Source: Chloroflexota bacterium (GTDB lineage Bacteria > Chloroflexota > Limnocylindria > P2-11E). From it: a stretch of DNA of 49,704 bases. Location: NCBI GenBank assembly GCA_005887995.1, contig VBJD01000084.1:1-49704 (forward strand). The letters are read 5' to 3'. The notes beneath the pieces were generated by a model that worked only from the letters and a program-made list of their open reading frames with translations, was not told where the DNA came from and did no database searches. The translations under genes and the position numbers were made by a program. Shown here one piece after another: positions 15,945-23,982 of the stretch (position 1 is the first letter of the stretch; every line of letters starts with the position of its first letter).

Positions 15945-17494
15945 ATGCGGACCGCCAAAAGTTCTACCTCACGACCGCCATTGACTACGTCAACGGCGCG
16001 CCCCACCTGGGTCACGCGTACGAGAAGACGGGTACGGATGCGCTTGCCCGCTTTCATCGTCAGCGGGGCGATGAGGTCTTCTTCCTCACGGGCACCGACG
16101 AGAACGCGACGAAGAACGAGCAAGCGGCGCGCGAGCAGGGAGTGCCGACGCAGCCGTTCGTCGACGAGCTCGCCGCCGAATTCAAGCGGCTATGCGATAC
16201 GTACCAGATCTCGTATGACCGTTTCATCCGAACGTCGGTCGACGAGGATCACAAGCAGGGCGTGCAGGAGTTCGTTCGCCGCTGGATCGCGAACGGCGAT
16301 GTCTATAGAGGGACGTACGAGGGCTACTACTGCGTCGGCTGCGAGGCCTTCTACGACGAGTCCGATCTCGTCAACGGCCAGTGCCCGCTTCACCCGACGC
16401 GTCAGATCCAGCACATCAAAGAGGAGAACTACTTCTTCCGGCTGTCGAAGTACGAGAAGGCGCTCAAGGATCTCTACGCGAAGGATCCAGACTTCACGCT
16501 CCCGGACACCCGCCGCAACGAGGTGCTTGGCTGGCTCGAGCGCGGCCTGAAAGACGTCAGCGTGTCGCGCGGACGGAATCTCGAGTGGGGGATTCCGTGG
16601 CCGGGAGAGCCGGGGCACACCGTGTATGTCTGGTTCGATGCCCTCATCAACTACGTGACGGGAGTCGGCTTCGGAACGGACGAGGCGAAGTTCAAGAAGT
16701 GGTGGCCGGCCGATCTCCACGTGATCGGTCTCGATATCAGTCGCTTCCACTGCCTCTACTGGCCGGCGATGCTGCTAGCGGCCGGCGTACCGATCCCGAA
16801 GCGCGTGTTCGTCCATGGCTTCCTCGAGAACAGGGGCGGGAAGCTGGCGAAGTCGAGCGGCAACGTGTTCGACGCGTTCGCGTTCGCCGACGAGTTCGGC
16901 GTGGACGGCGCGCGCTACCTCCTGTTGCGCGAGGCGCCGTTCGAGAAGAGCTCGCCGATCTCAGCGGAGTCGTTCGCAAAGCGATTCAACGCCGACCTCG
17001 CCAACGATCTCGGCAACCTCGTGTCGCGCACGACGACGCTGCTGGAGAAGTTCTCGGGCGGGCGCGTGCCGGAGCCGCACGAAGGCGAGAGTGAGCGCGC
17101 GCTGCGAGCGCGCGCCGAGAAGACGCTCACGGAGCACGACCCGGCGGCGACGAGCCTTCACTTCGCCGACGCGCTCGCTGCGATCTTCGCTCTCGTCAGC
17201 GAAGGGAATCAACACTTCCAGCGCACGCAGCCCTGGCAGCTGGTGAAGGACGAGAGCAAGGGCCCCGAGCTCGAGGGCTCGCTCTACGCCGGCATCGAGG
17301 CGGTCCGCCTCGTCGCGTACCTGCTGTACCCCTACACACCGAACATCAGCGCGAAGATCTGCGAGCTCCTCGGCGTGATCCATCCCGAGAAGGCCCGATG
17401 GCAGGATGTCGCGAAGTGGGGCGTGCTGAAGCCGGGCGATCCCGTGAAGACCGGCCCCGCGCTGTTCCCGCGTCTCGAGCGCGTCGCCACCTAG
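15945..17494 (+). CDS. metG: Methionyl-tRNA synthetase, with an apparent 1-base frameshift at the start
   Basis: MetG charges tRNA-Met. The frame that begins KFYLTTAIDYVNGAPHLGHAY contains the class I HIGH motif as HLGH, the zinc knuckle CVGCEAFYDE...CPLHP, VWFDALINYV, and GGKLAKSSGN as the KMSKS loop. The C-terminal anticodon-binding helices end at 17494, with no extra tRNA-binding domain. ATG 15945 is one base out of frame: ATGCGGACCGCC would need one more G (ATGGCGGACCGC) to give the expected M-A-D-R-Q-K-F-Y. The first in-frame start, GTG 16142, would remove the HIGH motif, so it cannot be real. A sequencing deletion is the simplest explanation. Confidence 0.92.
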
Positions 17495-17504
17495 CCGCGC
17501 GCGT

Positions 17505-18284
17505 GTGATCGACGCACACGCGCATCTCGACGACACGCGCTTCGGCTCCGACATCGACGCCGTCATCGCGCGAGCCGTCGCCGCGGGCGTGACGCGCGTT
17601 ATCTCCTGCGGCGGCGATCTGGCGTCGAGCGAGCTCAACGTGGGGCTCGCGCATCGCTCGGCCAACGTCCTCGCGACGGTGGGCATCCATCCGCATCGCG
17701 CGCGCGACTGGTCCGCGGACGCCGAGAAGATCCTCGCCGCGCTCGCGCGCCACCCGCGGGTGATCGCGATCGGCGAGATCGGCATGGACCTCTCGGGCCG
17801 CAGTGCGCCGCGCGACGCGCAGGAAACAGCGTTCCTCGCGCAGCTCGCGCTTGCGCGCAGGCTCGATCTGCCGGTCGTCGTGCACGTGCGCGATGCCGGG
17901 GCGGAGACGCGTGCGCTCGTGGATCGCACCGGCCCGACGCGCGGCATGATCCACTGCTACAGCGAAGGCCCCGCTGAAGTGAGTACGTGGCTCGAGCGCG
18001 GCCTGTTCATCTCGTTCGCCGGCATCGCGACCTATCCCGGGAACGGCCGGCTGCGCGAGGCGGCGCGCCTTGTGCCGCGCGACCGCCTGCTTGTCGAGAC
18101 CGACGCGCCGTATCTTCAGCCCCAGTCGCGTCGTGGGGAGCGGCGAAACGAGCCCGCCTACGTCATCGACACGCTCGCTGTGATCGCCCAGGCGCGCGGC
18201 GAGGATCCGGGCGCGCTCGGCGAGCAGATCGCGGCCAACGCCGCTGCGCTTTTCGGCCCGCGCTGGCCCGCGGGAACCGCTTGA
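17505..18284 (+). CDS. tatD: TatD-family metal-dependent hydrolase
   Basis: This 259-residue protein has the TatD series: DAHAHLDD (metal His pair), GIHPH, GEIGMD, VVHVRDA, IHCYSEG and VETDAPYLQP. Such TIM-barrel enzymes act as 3'-5' DNases or as D-aminoacyl/deoxyribonuclease-like hydrolases. The segment after GEIGMD is a few residues shorter than usual (the common DYY/DFS stretch is missing), but metal ligands are kept. GTG 17505 follows the metG stop by ten bases, the common metG-tatD order. Confidence 0.9.
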   Translation: MIDAHAHLDDTRFGSDIDAVIARAVAAGVTRVISCGGDLASSELNVGLAHRSANVLATVGIHPHRARDWSADAEKILAALARHPRVIAIGEIGMDLSGRSAPRDAQETAFLAQLALARRLDLPVVVHVRDAGAETRALVDRTGPTRGMIHCYSEGPAEVSTWLERGLFISFAGIATYPGNGRLREAARLVPRDRLLVETDAPYLQPQSRRGERRNEPAYVIDTLAVIAQARGEDPGALGEQIAANAAALFGPRWPAGTA

Positions 18285-18335
18285 ACCTGGCGCACGTCTA
18301 CCTGCTAGACGCCTCTGAGAAAGCAGGTGAGAGAC

Positions 18336-19211
18336 ATGCGCGCGACGTTGCTGATACCACTCCTCGCGCTGGCCTTGATCGGCGCCGCGTGCTCCGCGGC
18401 GCAATCCACCCCGACCGGTGTCGCGGCCCCCGCTCCGATGGCCGGTGGCGGCTTGGCCGACTCCGCCTCCAAGGGGAGTGTGCCGAACGGTGTCTCTGCC
18501 GCCGAAGGCATCCCGAGCCTCCTCGCGCAGACGCGAGATCTCATCATGACCGCGAACGTCTCGATGCGGAGCGACGATCCGTGGAAGACCGCCGACGCCG
18601 CGAAGGCCGTCGCGCAAGGTCTCGGCGGAACGCTCCTCGCGCTCAGCGAATCCGGCACTGGCACGCAGCGCAGCGCGACCATGGTCATGAGCGTTCCCTC
18701 AACGCGCTTCGACGACGCGATCAACGCGCTCAAGAAACTGGACGCCGAGGTCGTCTCCTCGAGCGTCGACGCGAAGGACGTGACCGACCAGCTCGTCGAC
18801 CTCGATGCGCGGATCACGACCCTCAAGGCTGAGGAGCAGCGCTACCTCGCACTCTTCAACCGCGCGAACACCGTCGACGAGATGCTGAAGGTCCAGAGCG
18901 CGCTCTCGCAGCTCCGGACGCAGATCGAGCAGCTCTCGGCGCAGCAGAAGAACATGAAGGACCGCGTTGCCTTCTCGACGATCTCGCTGTCGGTCGCGCC
19001 GATCACGACTCCGGTGCCGAACGAGCCGCTCACGAAGTGGGACCCAGCGCGCACCTTCTCCGCCGCGGCCACCGCACTCGTCGCGATGCTGCGCGCCTTC
19101 GCGGACGTGGCGATCTGGCTCCTGGTGTTCGGTTGGATCCCGCTCGTCGCGCTTGCCATCGCGCTCGTTGCGACGCGGACGCGCCGCCCAACGAAGGCCC
19201 CCGCCGCCTAG
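18336..19211 (+). CDS. DUF4349 lipoprotein
   Basis: The 291-residue protein begins with a lipoprotein signal ending IGAAC, followed by a Ala/Pro/Gly-rich stretch and the DUF4349 region: LIMTANVSMRSDDPW, TMVMSVPSTRFDDAINAL, VTDQLVDLDARI, a coiled coil (LKVQSALSQLRTQIEQLSAQ) and a C-terminal membrane helix followed by basic residues. It is thus tethered at both ends in the envelope. The function of DUF4349 is unknown. I prefer ATG 18336 over the track's GTG 18327 because AGGTGA sits five bases before it. Confidence 0.85.
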   Translation: MRATLLIPLLALALIGAACSAAQSTPTGVAAPAPMAGGGLADSASKGSVPNGVSAAEGIPSLLAQTRDLIMTANVSMRSDDPWKTADAAKAVAQGLGGTLLALSESGTGTQRSATMVMSVPSTRFDDAINALKKLDAEVVSSSVDAKDVTDQLVDLDARITTLKAEEQRYLALFNRANTVDEMLKVQSALSQLRTQIEQLSAQQKNMKDRVAFSTISLSVAPITTPVPNEPLTKWDPARTFSAAATALVAMLRAFADVAIWLLVFGWIPLVALAIALVATRTRRPTKAPAA

Positions 19212-19232
19212 AGAAAAACCGCCACACGCACT

Positions 19233-19269
19233 GCCGCCGCGCCAGTCCACGCTCGATTGGCGCGGCGGT
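19233..19269 (+). terminator. GC-rich hairpin after the DUF4349 gene
   Basis: CCGCCGCGCCA (19234-19244) pairs perfectly with TGGCGCGGCGG (19258-19268), an 11-bp stem plus a terminal G-T pair around a 13-nt loop. It lies 22 bp after the DUF4349 stop and ends 17 bp before the next ATG. There is no T-tract, so it could be a terminator or an mRNA-end or leader structure for the small gene that follows. Confidence 0.5.
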
Positions 19270-19285
19270 TGCACGTCCGGCGGGC

Positions 19286-19549
19286 ATGATCGAACGACAG
19301 CAGATCGAAGCGACCAAAGGCGAGAAAGTCCAGGCGAAGTTCGACGAGCTCGCGGACGCCGAAGCGGCCGTGGAGCGGCTGAAGGCGGCGGGGTTCAACG
19401 AGGACACGATCACGCTGACAACGCACGGCGGGCACACCGAGCCCGACGGCACGTTCGTGCGCGGCGGTATCGAGGTCGTCGTGCTCGCAGACGCGCGCGC
19501 GGACGACGCCGAGCGCATCCTCGCGCAGAAGCGCGACAAAGCCGACTAG
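19286..19549 (+). CDS. Small YflT/general-stress-type protein
   Basis: The track ORF starts far upstream at 19037 in a non-coding frame. ATG 19286 gives an 87-residue protein with the pattern VQAKFDELADAEAAVERLKAAGFNEDTITL, then a short Gly-rich turn and a GGIEVVVLADARADDAERIL strand-helix. This resembles one ferredoxin-like unit of the YflT/GSP17M stress family or related flavin-free homologues, which pair a small alpha/beta repeat with an AGF motif. No function is known. Confidence 0.65.
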   Translation: MIERQQIEATKGEKVQAKFDELADAEAAVERLKAAGFNEDTITLTTHGGHTEPDGTFVRGGIEVVVLADARADDAERILAQKRDKAD

Positions 19550-19572
19550 CAGAGCGAGCTGACGGGGCGGCG

Positions 19573-19585
19573 TACCGTTCCGCTC
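19573..19585 (+). promoter_or_regulatory. Leaderless-type promoter for GNAT gene (TACCGT + 7 nt)
   Basis: TACCGT at 19573-19578 is followed by exactly seven bases and then GTG 19586. There is no ribosome-binding site. This spacing places the transcription start on the start codon. Confidence 0.45.
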
Positions 19586-20425
19586 GTGGCGGAAGGGTTT
19601 TCGATACGCGCCGCCCGGCCGCGTGACAGACGCGGCGTGAAAGCGCTGTGCGCGCGCATATGGCCCGACGACTATGTCCCCGAAGTCTTCGACGACTGGG
19701 TCCGTGATCGTCGCGGCCGGCTCTGGGTCGCGGTGGCGGCCGAGTGCGTGATCGGCGTCGCCAAATTGACGGTGATGGGCGAACGCGAGGCGTGGCTCCA
19801 TGCTCTGCGCGTCGATCCCGACCATCGCAAGCGCGGAGTCGCGACCGCGCTCCTCGCGCATCGACTTGCGCGCGCGCGCCGCCTCGGCGCACGCGTCGCG
19901 CGGCTTGACACCGCCGAGGACAACGTGGCGATCCATCGGCTCATGCGCCGCAACGGTTTCCGGCGCGTCGAGCGGATCAAGTACTACCACGCACGACCGA
20001 CGTCGGACGATCCACCGCGTCTTGTGCGCGCGAGGGAGCTCGCTGAGGCGTGGCGTCTGTCGCGGGGACGCCTCTTTCACGAGGACTACGTCGCGCGCGC
20101 GTTGGCTCGCTCCGACATCGCGCGCGCCATCAGGCGACGCGAGTGTTTTGCGGTGGGTCCGCCTGGTCGCCCGAGCGCGGTCGCGATCGCCGAGGCGCAA
20201 CGCCGGAGTCGGTGGATGGGCCGATCGCGCCTGCGCATCCGCCTCGTAGCCGGCGCGCGCTCCGACGTGCGTGAGCTGCTCGTCGCGCTGCGCGGGCAGG
20301 CGCGCGTCGCGCGCGTCGATCGAGCCGGCATCGCGCCACCTTCGGAGCTGTGGTCCGTCGTGAGCGCCGCGGGCTACCGCCGGCGGTGGCACGAGGCGAT
20401 GGACGTGTTCGAGCGTCGGCTCTAA
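19586..20425 (+). CDS. GNAT-family N-acetyltransferase
   Basis: This 279-residue protein has an N-terminal GNAT fold: SIRAARPRDRRGVKAL, then WLHALRVDPDHRKRGVATALLAHRL, which holds the acetyl-CoA pyrophosphate loop (RKRGVA), and LDTAEDNVAIHRLMRRNGFRR. The C-terminal half (about 140-279) is Arg-rich and lacks the acetyl-CoA loop, so it may be a degenerate second GNAT domain. The substrate is unknown. It converges with the gene at 20422, overlapping by four bases at the stops. Confidence 0.8.
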   Translation: MAEGFSIRAARPRDRRGVKALCARIWPDDYVPEVFDDWVRDRRGRLWVAVAAECVIGVAKLTVMGEREAWLHALRVDPDHRKRGVATALLAHRLARARRLGARVARLDTAEDNVAIHRLMRRNGFRRVERIKYYHARPTSDDPPRLVRARELAEAWRLSRGRLFHEDYVARALARSDIARAIRRRECFAVGPPGRPSAVAIAEAQRRSRWMGRSRLRIRLVAGARSDVRELLVALRGQARVARVDRAGIAPPSELWSVVSAAGYRRRWHEAMDVFERRL

Positions 20426-21300
20426 AGCGTCCTGCGGTACTCGCGGACCGTGCGCCGCGGGGTCATGCCAGCGGAGGTGTAGAGCTTCCGCGCCGCGACG
20501 TTGTCGTGGCTGCCCCAGACCATCACCGACCGAGCGCCGCATTCATATGCCAGTCGATGGACGTCTCGCACGGTGGCACGACCGAGCCCGCGCTCGCGAT
20601 AGTCGGGATGCGTGCCGAGCGGTTCGATCTCGACTTGGAGGGACGCCGCGTCGAGCCACGCGATGCAGTACGCCGCGGGCATGCCGCCGGGTGCGAGGAC
20701 GACGGGCACCATGTCGCGCCGAAAGTCCGGCGATGACGTGACGAGATCGTGAAGCTGACGGTCGTACTCGGAGGGCTTCACCGTTGACCACGCCGCGCGA
20801 TGGAGCGCGATGTAGTCGTCGTCGCCGAGATCGGCGAGTGTGACGAGCCGAAACCCTTCAGGTAATTCAGGCTCAGGTGGCCTCCCGTCGATGTCGTAGA
20901 CGAGAAGGTCGCCCGCTGTCTCTCCGCGGGCGTACCCGCGGCCGAGGAGGGCCTCGATGAGCGCGGGCTCGTCATCGCCGGCCGAGACCTCGATCGACGA
21001 CGCTCCGCGCGCTCGGAGATCGCGCTCGGCCCACGCGACGAGCGCGAGGCGGGAGGCGAGATTGTCGCGCGCAGCGCGGACGACGACATAGCCAGCGTCG
21101 TCCATGAGCCAGGCCGAGATGTCTTCGCCGTTGTCCCACACGAGCAGCCTGAACGTGTCCTTCGCAGTGCGCCGGAACCACCACTGCATGCCGCCGGGAT
21201 GCAGATAGTCGCCGCGCAACGCGTGCGCGTCCGACATCAGACGCACGATCCGCTCTAGGTCGCGGCCGCGATCGAAGGGCCGGGGCTCGCCGATGCTCAC
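20422..21300 (-). CDS. GNAT-family acetyltransferase, two-domain
   Basis: The 292-residue protein starts at GTG 21300 (MSIGEPRPFDRGRDLERI); the track start at 21651 runs antisense to another gene. The C-terminal domain has PLGTHPDYRERGLGRATVRDVH (acetyl-CoA loop) and SHDNVAARKLYTSAGM, typical of GNAT. The N-terminal domain (about 1-145) looks like a decayed GNAT repeat, the arrangement seen in mycothiol-synthase-like proteins. Substrate unknown. It is divergent from the next gene with only 18 bp between the start codons. Confidence 0.8.
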   Translation of the reverse strand: MSIGEPRPFDRGRDLERIVRLMSDAHALRGDYLHPGGMQWWFRRTAKDTFRLLVWDNGEDISAWLMDDAGYVVVRAARDNLASRLALVAWAERDLRARGASSIEVSAGDDEPALIEALLGRGYARGETAGDLLVYDIDGRPPEPELPEGFRLVTLADLGDDDYIALHRAAWSTVKPSEYDRQLHDLVTSSPDFRRDMVPVVLAPGGMPAAYCIAWLDAASLQVEIEPLGTHPDYRERGLGRATVRDVHRLAYECGARSVMVWGSHDNVAARKLYTSAGMTPRRTVREYRRTL

Positions 21301-21318
21301 TCCGGCATACTCGCGGCG

Positions 21319-21756
21319 ATGGCTGACGTCCGTATCCGTCCGGTCACCGAGCTCGACATCGAGGCGATCTGCAGGATCGATGAGCGCATCACCGGAAAGT
21401 ACCGACCCGACGCCTGGGAGGACCGCGTCATCTACTACATCCGCCGTGATCCCGATTCGTCTCAGGTCGCTGAGATCGGCGGCCGAGTCGTCGGGTTCAT
21501 GCTCGGCGAGGTGCGCGGCGGTGAGTTCGGGCTCGAGGAGCCCACGGGTTGGGTCGAGTTCTTCGGCGTCCTGCCCGATGCGCGCGACAAGGGCGTCGGA
21601 CGTTCGCTCATCGAGGCGCTGCTCGCGCGGTTCAAGTCCCAAGGCGCGCACGTCGCGCGGACGATGGTGCGTAGCGAAGACAAGGACATCGACGCATTCA
21701 TCCGGCGCAACGGCTTCGCCCCGGCGCCAGTGACAGCGCTCGAGAAGCGCCTCTAG
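21319..21756 (+). CDS. GNAT-family N-acetyltransferase (RimI-like)
   Basis: A compact single-domain GNAT of 145 residues: IRPVTELDIEAICRIDERITGK, then FFGVLPDARDKGVGRSLIEALL with the acetyl-CoA loop, and a C-terminal AFIRRNGFAP strand. The size and the DIEAI N-terminus resemble RimI/ArdA-type protein acetyltransferases, but the target cannot be assigned. ATG 21319 is preceded at seven bases by CATACT, a fair -10, so this may be a leaderless message. Confidence 0.8.
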   Translation: MADVRIRPVTELDIEAICRIDERITGKYRPDAWEDRVIYYIRRDPDSSQVAEIGGRVVGFMLGEVRGGEFGLEEPTGWVEFFGVLPDARDKGVGRSLIEALLARFKSQGAHVARTMVRSEDKDIDAFIRRNGFAPAPVTALEKRL

Positions 21757-21764
21757 GCGGCGCG

Positions 21765-22301
21765 ATGGCCGGGCCCGCGGTGCGAGAGGCTCTCTATCTC
21801 CTCGACGAGGCGTTCAACGGACGAGGCATCGAGGAGTCGAACGAGAGCCAGGCGCTCATGACGAATCTCGCTACCGTCGGCGAGCGTGAGTGGCGCGCGC
21901 TCCCCGCGGGCGCCGCGCGGAGCATCGAGTCGATCGTCGTGCACATCGGTGCCTGCAAAGTCATGTACGACGACTACGCGTTCGGACGCGGCACGTTGCA
22001 GTGGGGAACGCGCGACGTCGAGCCGTGGTCCGAGGGAACAGCGCCGATGGCCGACGCGCTGCGCTGGCTTCGCGAGTCGCACCAGCGGCTCATCGATCAT
22101 GTGACCGCGCTCGATGACGCTGAGCTCGGTGCGCCGCGCATGACGAACTGGGGCGAGCGGCGACCGACGCGCTGGATCCTCGCGGCGATGATCGGACACG
22201 ACTTCTACCACGCCGGCGAGATCAATCACCTCCGCAGCCTGCTCGGTATCGACGATCGCTGGCGCTGGCAGCAGCGGGGCGGCGCGCCCGCGACGTCCTG
22301 A
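21765..22301 (+). CDS. DinB-family protein
   Basis: The 178-residue protein is a four-helix-bundle DinB protein with a first His in SIESIVVHIGACK and a C-terminal pair in MIGHDFYHAGEINHLRSLL, the three-His metal site of the family. Such proteins are often thiol transferases or damage-induced metalloproteins of unknown role. ATG 21765 lies nine bases after the GNAT stop, so the two are probably one operon. Confidence 0.8.
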   Translation: MAGPAVREALYLLDEAFNGRGIEESNESQALMTNLATVGEREWRALPAGAARSIESIVVHIGACKVMYDDYAFGRGTLQWGTRDVEPWSEGTAPMADALRWLRESHQRLIDHVTALDDAELGAPRMTNWGERRPTRWILAAMIGHDFYHAGEINHLRSLLGIDDRWRWQQRGGAPATS

Positions 22302-22303
22302 AG

Positions 22304-22321
22304 CGTTCGCTTGAGCGAACG
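22304..22321. promoter_or_regulatory. 18-bp palindrome upstream of the boxB-like gene
   Basis: CGTTCGCT-TG-AGCGAACG has perfect 8-bp arms and a 2-base centre. It begins two bases after the DinB stop and lies about 41 bp before the start of the BoxB-like gene, just upstream of the proposed promoter. The short centre argues for a protein-binding operator rather than a hairpin terminator, although either is possible. Confidence 0.5.
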
Positions 22322-22349
22322 GGACACAACAATGAGACGTGCTGGCCGG

Positions 22350-22362
22350 TACGCTTAAAGCG
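22350..22362 (+). promoter_or_regulatory. Leaderless-type promoter of boxB-like gene (TACGCT + 7 nt)
   Basis: TACGCT at 22350-22355 is followed by TAAAGCG and ATG 22363. No Shine-Dalgarno sequence is present, so the message is probably leaderless. Confidence 0.45.
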
Positions 22363-23703
22363 ATGACCGACGAGATCCGCATGCTTCCGAAGGCCTACCA
22401 CGACGCCGTCGAGCACTGGCAGCGGCACAACTTCCCCGAGTACCCGCAGCTCACGGAGCGCTGGCAGCAGTACTTCCCGAAGGACGCGGAGTTCTGTCTC
22501 TGCGCGCGCCTCGAGAAGGACATGCCGACGGAGATCCAGGTCGGCGACCGCAAAGGACAGCCGAAGGCGCTCGCGCCGAAGGAGCTCGACAAGGAGGCCG
22601 CGGAGCAGCTGCTCATGATCGTGCGCGCGCAGGCATCGACAGAGTTCGGCTCGATCCAGCAGCACCACGGCACCTTCGAGCGCGCGAACGATCCACAGGA
22701 CCAGACCTGGGTGCTGCGCGTCATGGCGGAGGAGCTCCGCCACGGGTACCAGATGATCCACCTCCTCACGTCCGCGGACTGGTCGAAGTGGACCGACACG
22801 AAGCCGCAGGACATGGTCGAGGAGATCCTCTCGATGCAGACCGGCTCGCACGTGCTCGCGGCATTCAATCTTGAGTACGACTCGTTCGGCGACAGCATCG
22901 CGTTCGCCGCGTTCATCGACCGCGTGGGGAAGTACCAGCTCACGATGCAGAAGGTGAACACGTACGCACCGATGGCCGCCTCGATGCCGCCGATGCTGCG
23001 CGAGGAGGCGTTCCATCTCGCGGCGGGCGTCATCCCGATGCGCCGCTGGATGGAAGCGGCGGCGAGGGATCGCAACGCGACGATGGACGTGCCGACGATC
23101 CAGAAGATGTGCGCGAAGTGGTACGGTCGCGGCCTCGAAATGTTCGGCGACGAGCGTGGCGGCGCGACGAACGTGAAGCTCGGCCTGAAGGACCTCACGA
23201 ACCGCGAGGCGCAGGACCTGTACATCGCGGAATGCGGGAAGATGCTCGACGACATCAACACGCGCTTCGTGCGCGCGCGCCTCGCGCACCTGTCGCGCGA
23301 TGACGCGGACAAGGCGTACGCACGGATCAAGGACGGCAAGACGGTCGAGGGGATCCGGCGCGACGATCTGCTGCGTCTACCGGATCGCCGCTTCTTCCGA
23401 CGCCGCGGCGAGCCGGCGTTCCAGATGATCGGTCACGACGGCGAGCAGTTCACCGACGTCGAGGAGTACATCGCGCACGTGCTCGCGCACCTGCCTGAGG
23501 CGTACCGCGCCTCGATCGACGTCAAACACTGGATCGAGATGCAGCGCAAGGTCAGTAGGGGCGAGATCGAACTGAAGAAGGCGATCAACTCAATGCCGCG
23601 GCTCGCGCGCGTCGGCGGTGCGTGCCCGTGCTCGAAGTCGGTGCGGTGGGTGATGGACGTTCCCGAAGGAACGTCAGGCGGAGGCGAGCGCCTCAACCCT
23701 TAG
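22363..23703 (+). CDS. BoxB-like diiron aryl-CoA epoxidase
   Basis: This 446-residue protein follows the layout of benzoyl-CoA 2,3-epoxidase BoxB, a ferritin-fold diiron enzyme. I see STEFGSIQQHHG (first Glu), VMAEELRHGYQMIHLL (ExxH), DSIAFAAFIDRVGKYQL and MLREEAFHLAAG (second ExxH), then MDVPTIQKMCAKWYGRGLEMFG. The C-terminus differs from BoxB as I recall it and ends near ACPCSKSVRW. The reductase BoxA and lyase BoxC are not in the window, so the electron donor is unknown. ATG 22363 is preferred to the track's GTG 22339 because the promoter motif sits between them. The substrate is inferred, not shown. Confidence 0.78.
   Translation: MTDEIRMLPKAYHDAVEHWQRHNFPEYPQLTERWQQYFPKDAEFCLCARLEKDMPTEIQVGDRKGQPKALAPKELDKEAAEQLLMIVRAQASTEFGSIQQHHGTFERANDPQDQTWVLRVMAEELRHGYQMIHLLTSADWSKWTDTKPQDMVEEILSMQTGSHVLAAFNLEYDSFGDSIAFAAFIDRVGKYQLTMQKVNTYAPMAASMPPMLREEAFHLAAGVIPMRRWMEAAARDRNATMDVPTIQKMCAKWYGRGLEMFGDERGGATNVKLGLKDLTNREAQDLYIAECGKMLDDINTRFVRARLAHLSRDDADKAYARIKDGKTVEGIRRDDLLRLPDRRFFRRRGEPAFQMIGHDGEQFTDVEEYIAHVLAHLPEAYRASIDVKHWIEMQRKVSRGEIELKKAINSMPRLARVGGACPCSKSVRWVMDVPEGTSGGGERLNP
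23656..23675 (+). other. 8-bp hairpin with CGAA tetraloop in the 3' end of the boxB-like gene
   Basis: GACGTTCC-CGAA-GGAACGTC is a perfect stem with a GNRA-like closed loop, ending 28 bases before the stop codon. A smaller GAGGC/GCCTC stem follows. It may act as an mRNA 3' stabiliser or terminator. Confidence 0.4.
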
Positions 23704-23740
23704 CGGGAACCACCCCCACGTACGCGCGCGACCTTGCGGC

Positions 23741-23914
23741 CTAGCGCTTCTTGCGGCTGCTGGGCTTGGCCGGGACCTTTGCGCCCTTGCGTCGCGCCTT
23801 CGAGAGACCGATCGCGATCGCCTGCTTGCGCGACTTGATCTTGTGCTTACCTGTCATCTTGTGCCGCATCTCCGTCTCGACGGAGCGGCTCGCAGCCTTG
23901 CCGTATCTCGCCAT
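23741..23914 (-). CDS. Small basic DUF6496-type protein
   Basis: This 57-residue gene is below the ORF-track cut-off. ATG 23914 has GGAGG seven bases upstream. The peptide begins MARYGKAASRSVETEMRHKM and ends in a lysine/arginine-rich tail, with the core SRKQAIAIGLSKARRKGAK that I recall from DUF6496 proteins. It is strongly basic and may bind nucleic acid, but the role is unknown. It lies on the opposite strand between two plus-strand catabolic genes. Confidence 0.78.
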   Translation of the reverse strand: MARYGKAASRSVETEMRHKMTGKHKIKSRKQAIAIGLSKARRKGAKVPAKPSSRKKR

Positions 23915-23982
23915 GCGATGCCTCCTTTGATCCTCGATCCGAGCAGACGGCGTGCCTACTTTCGCGTCGCGACAATACGCGC

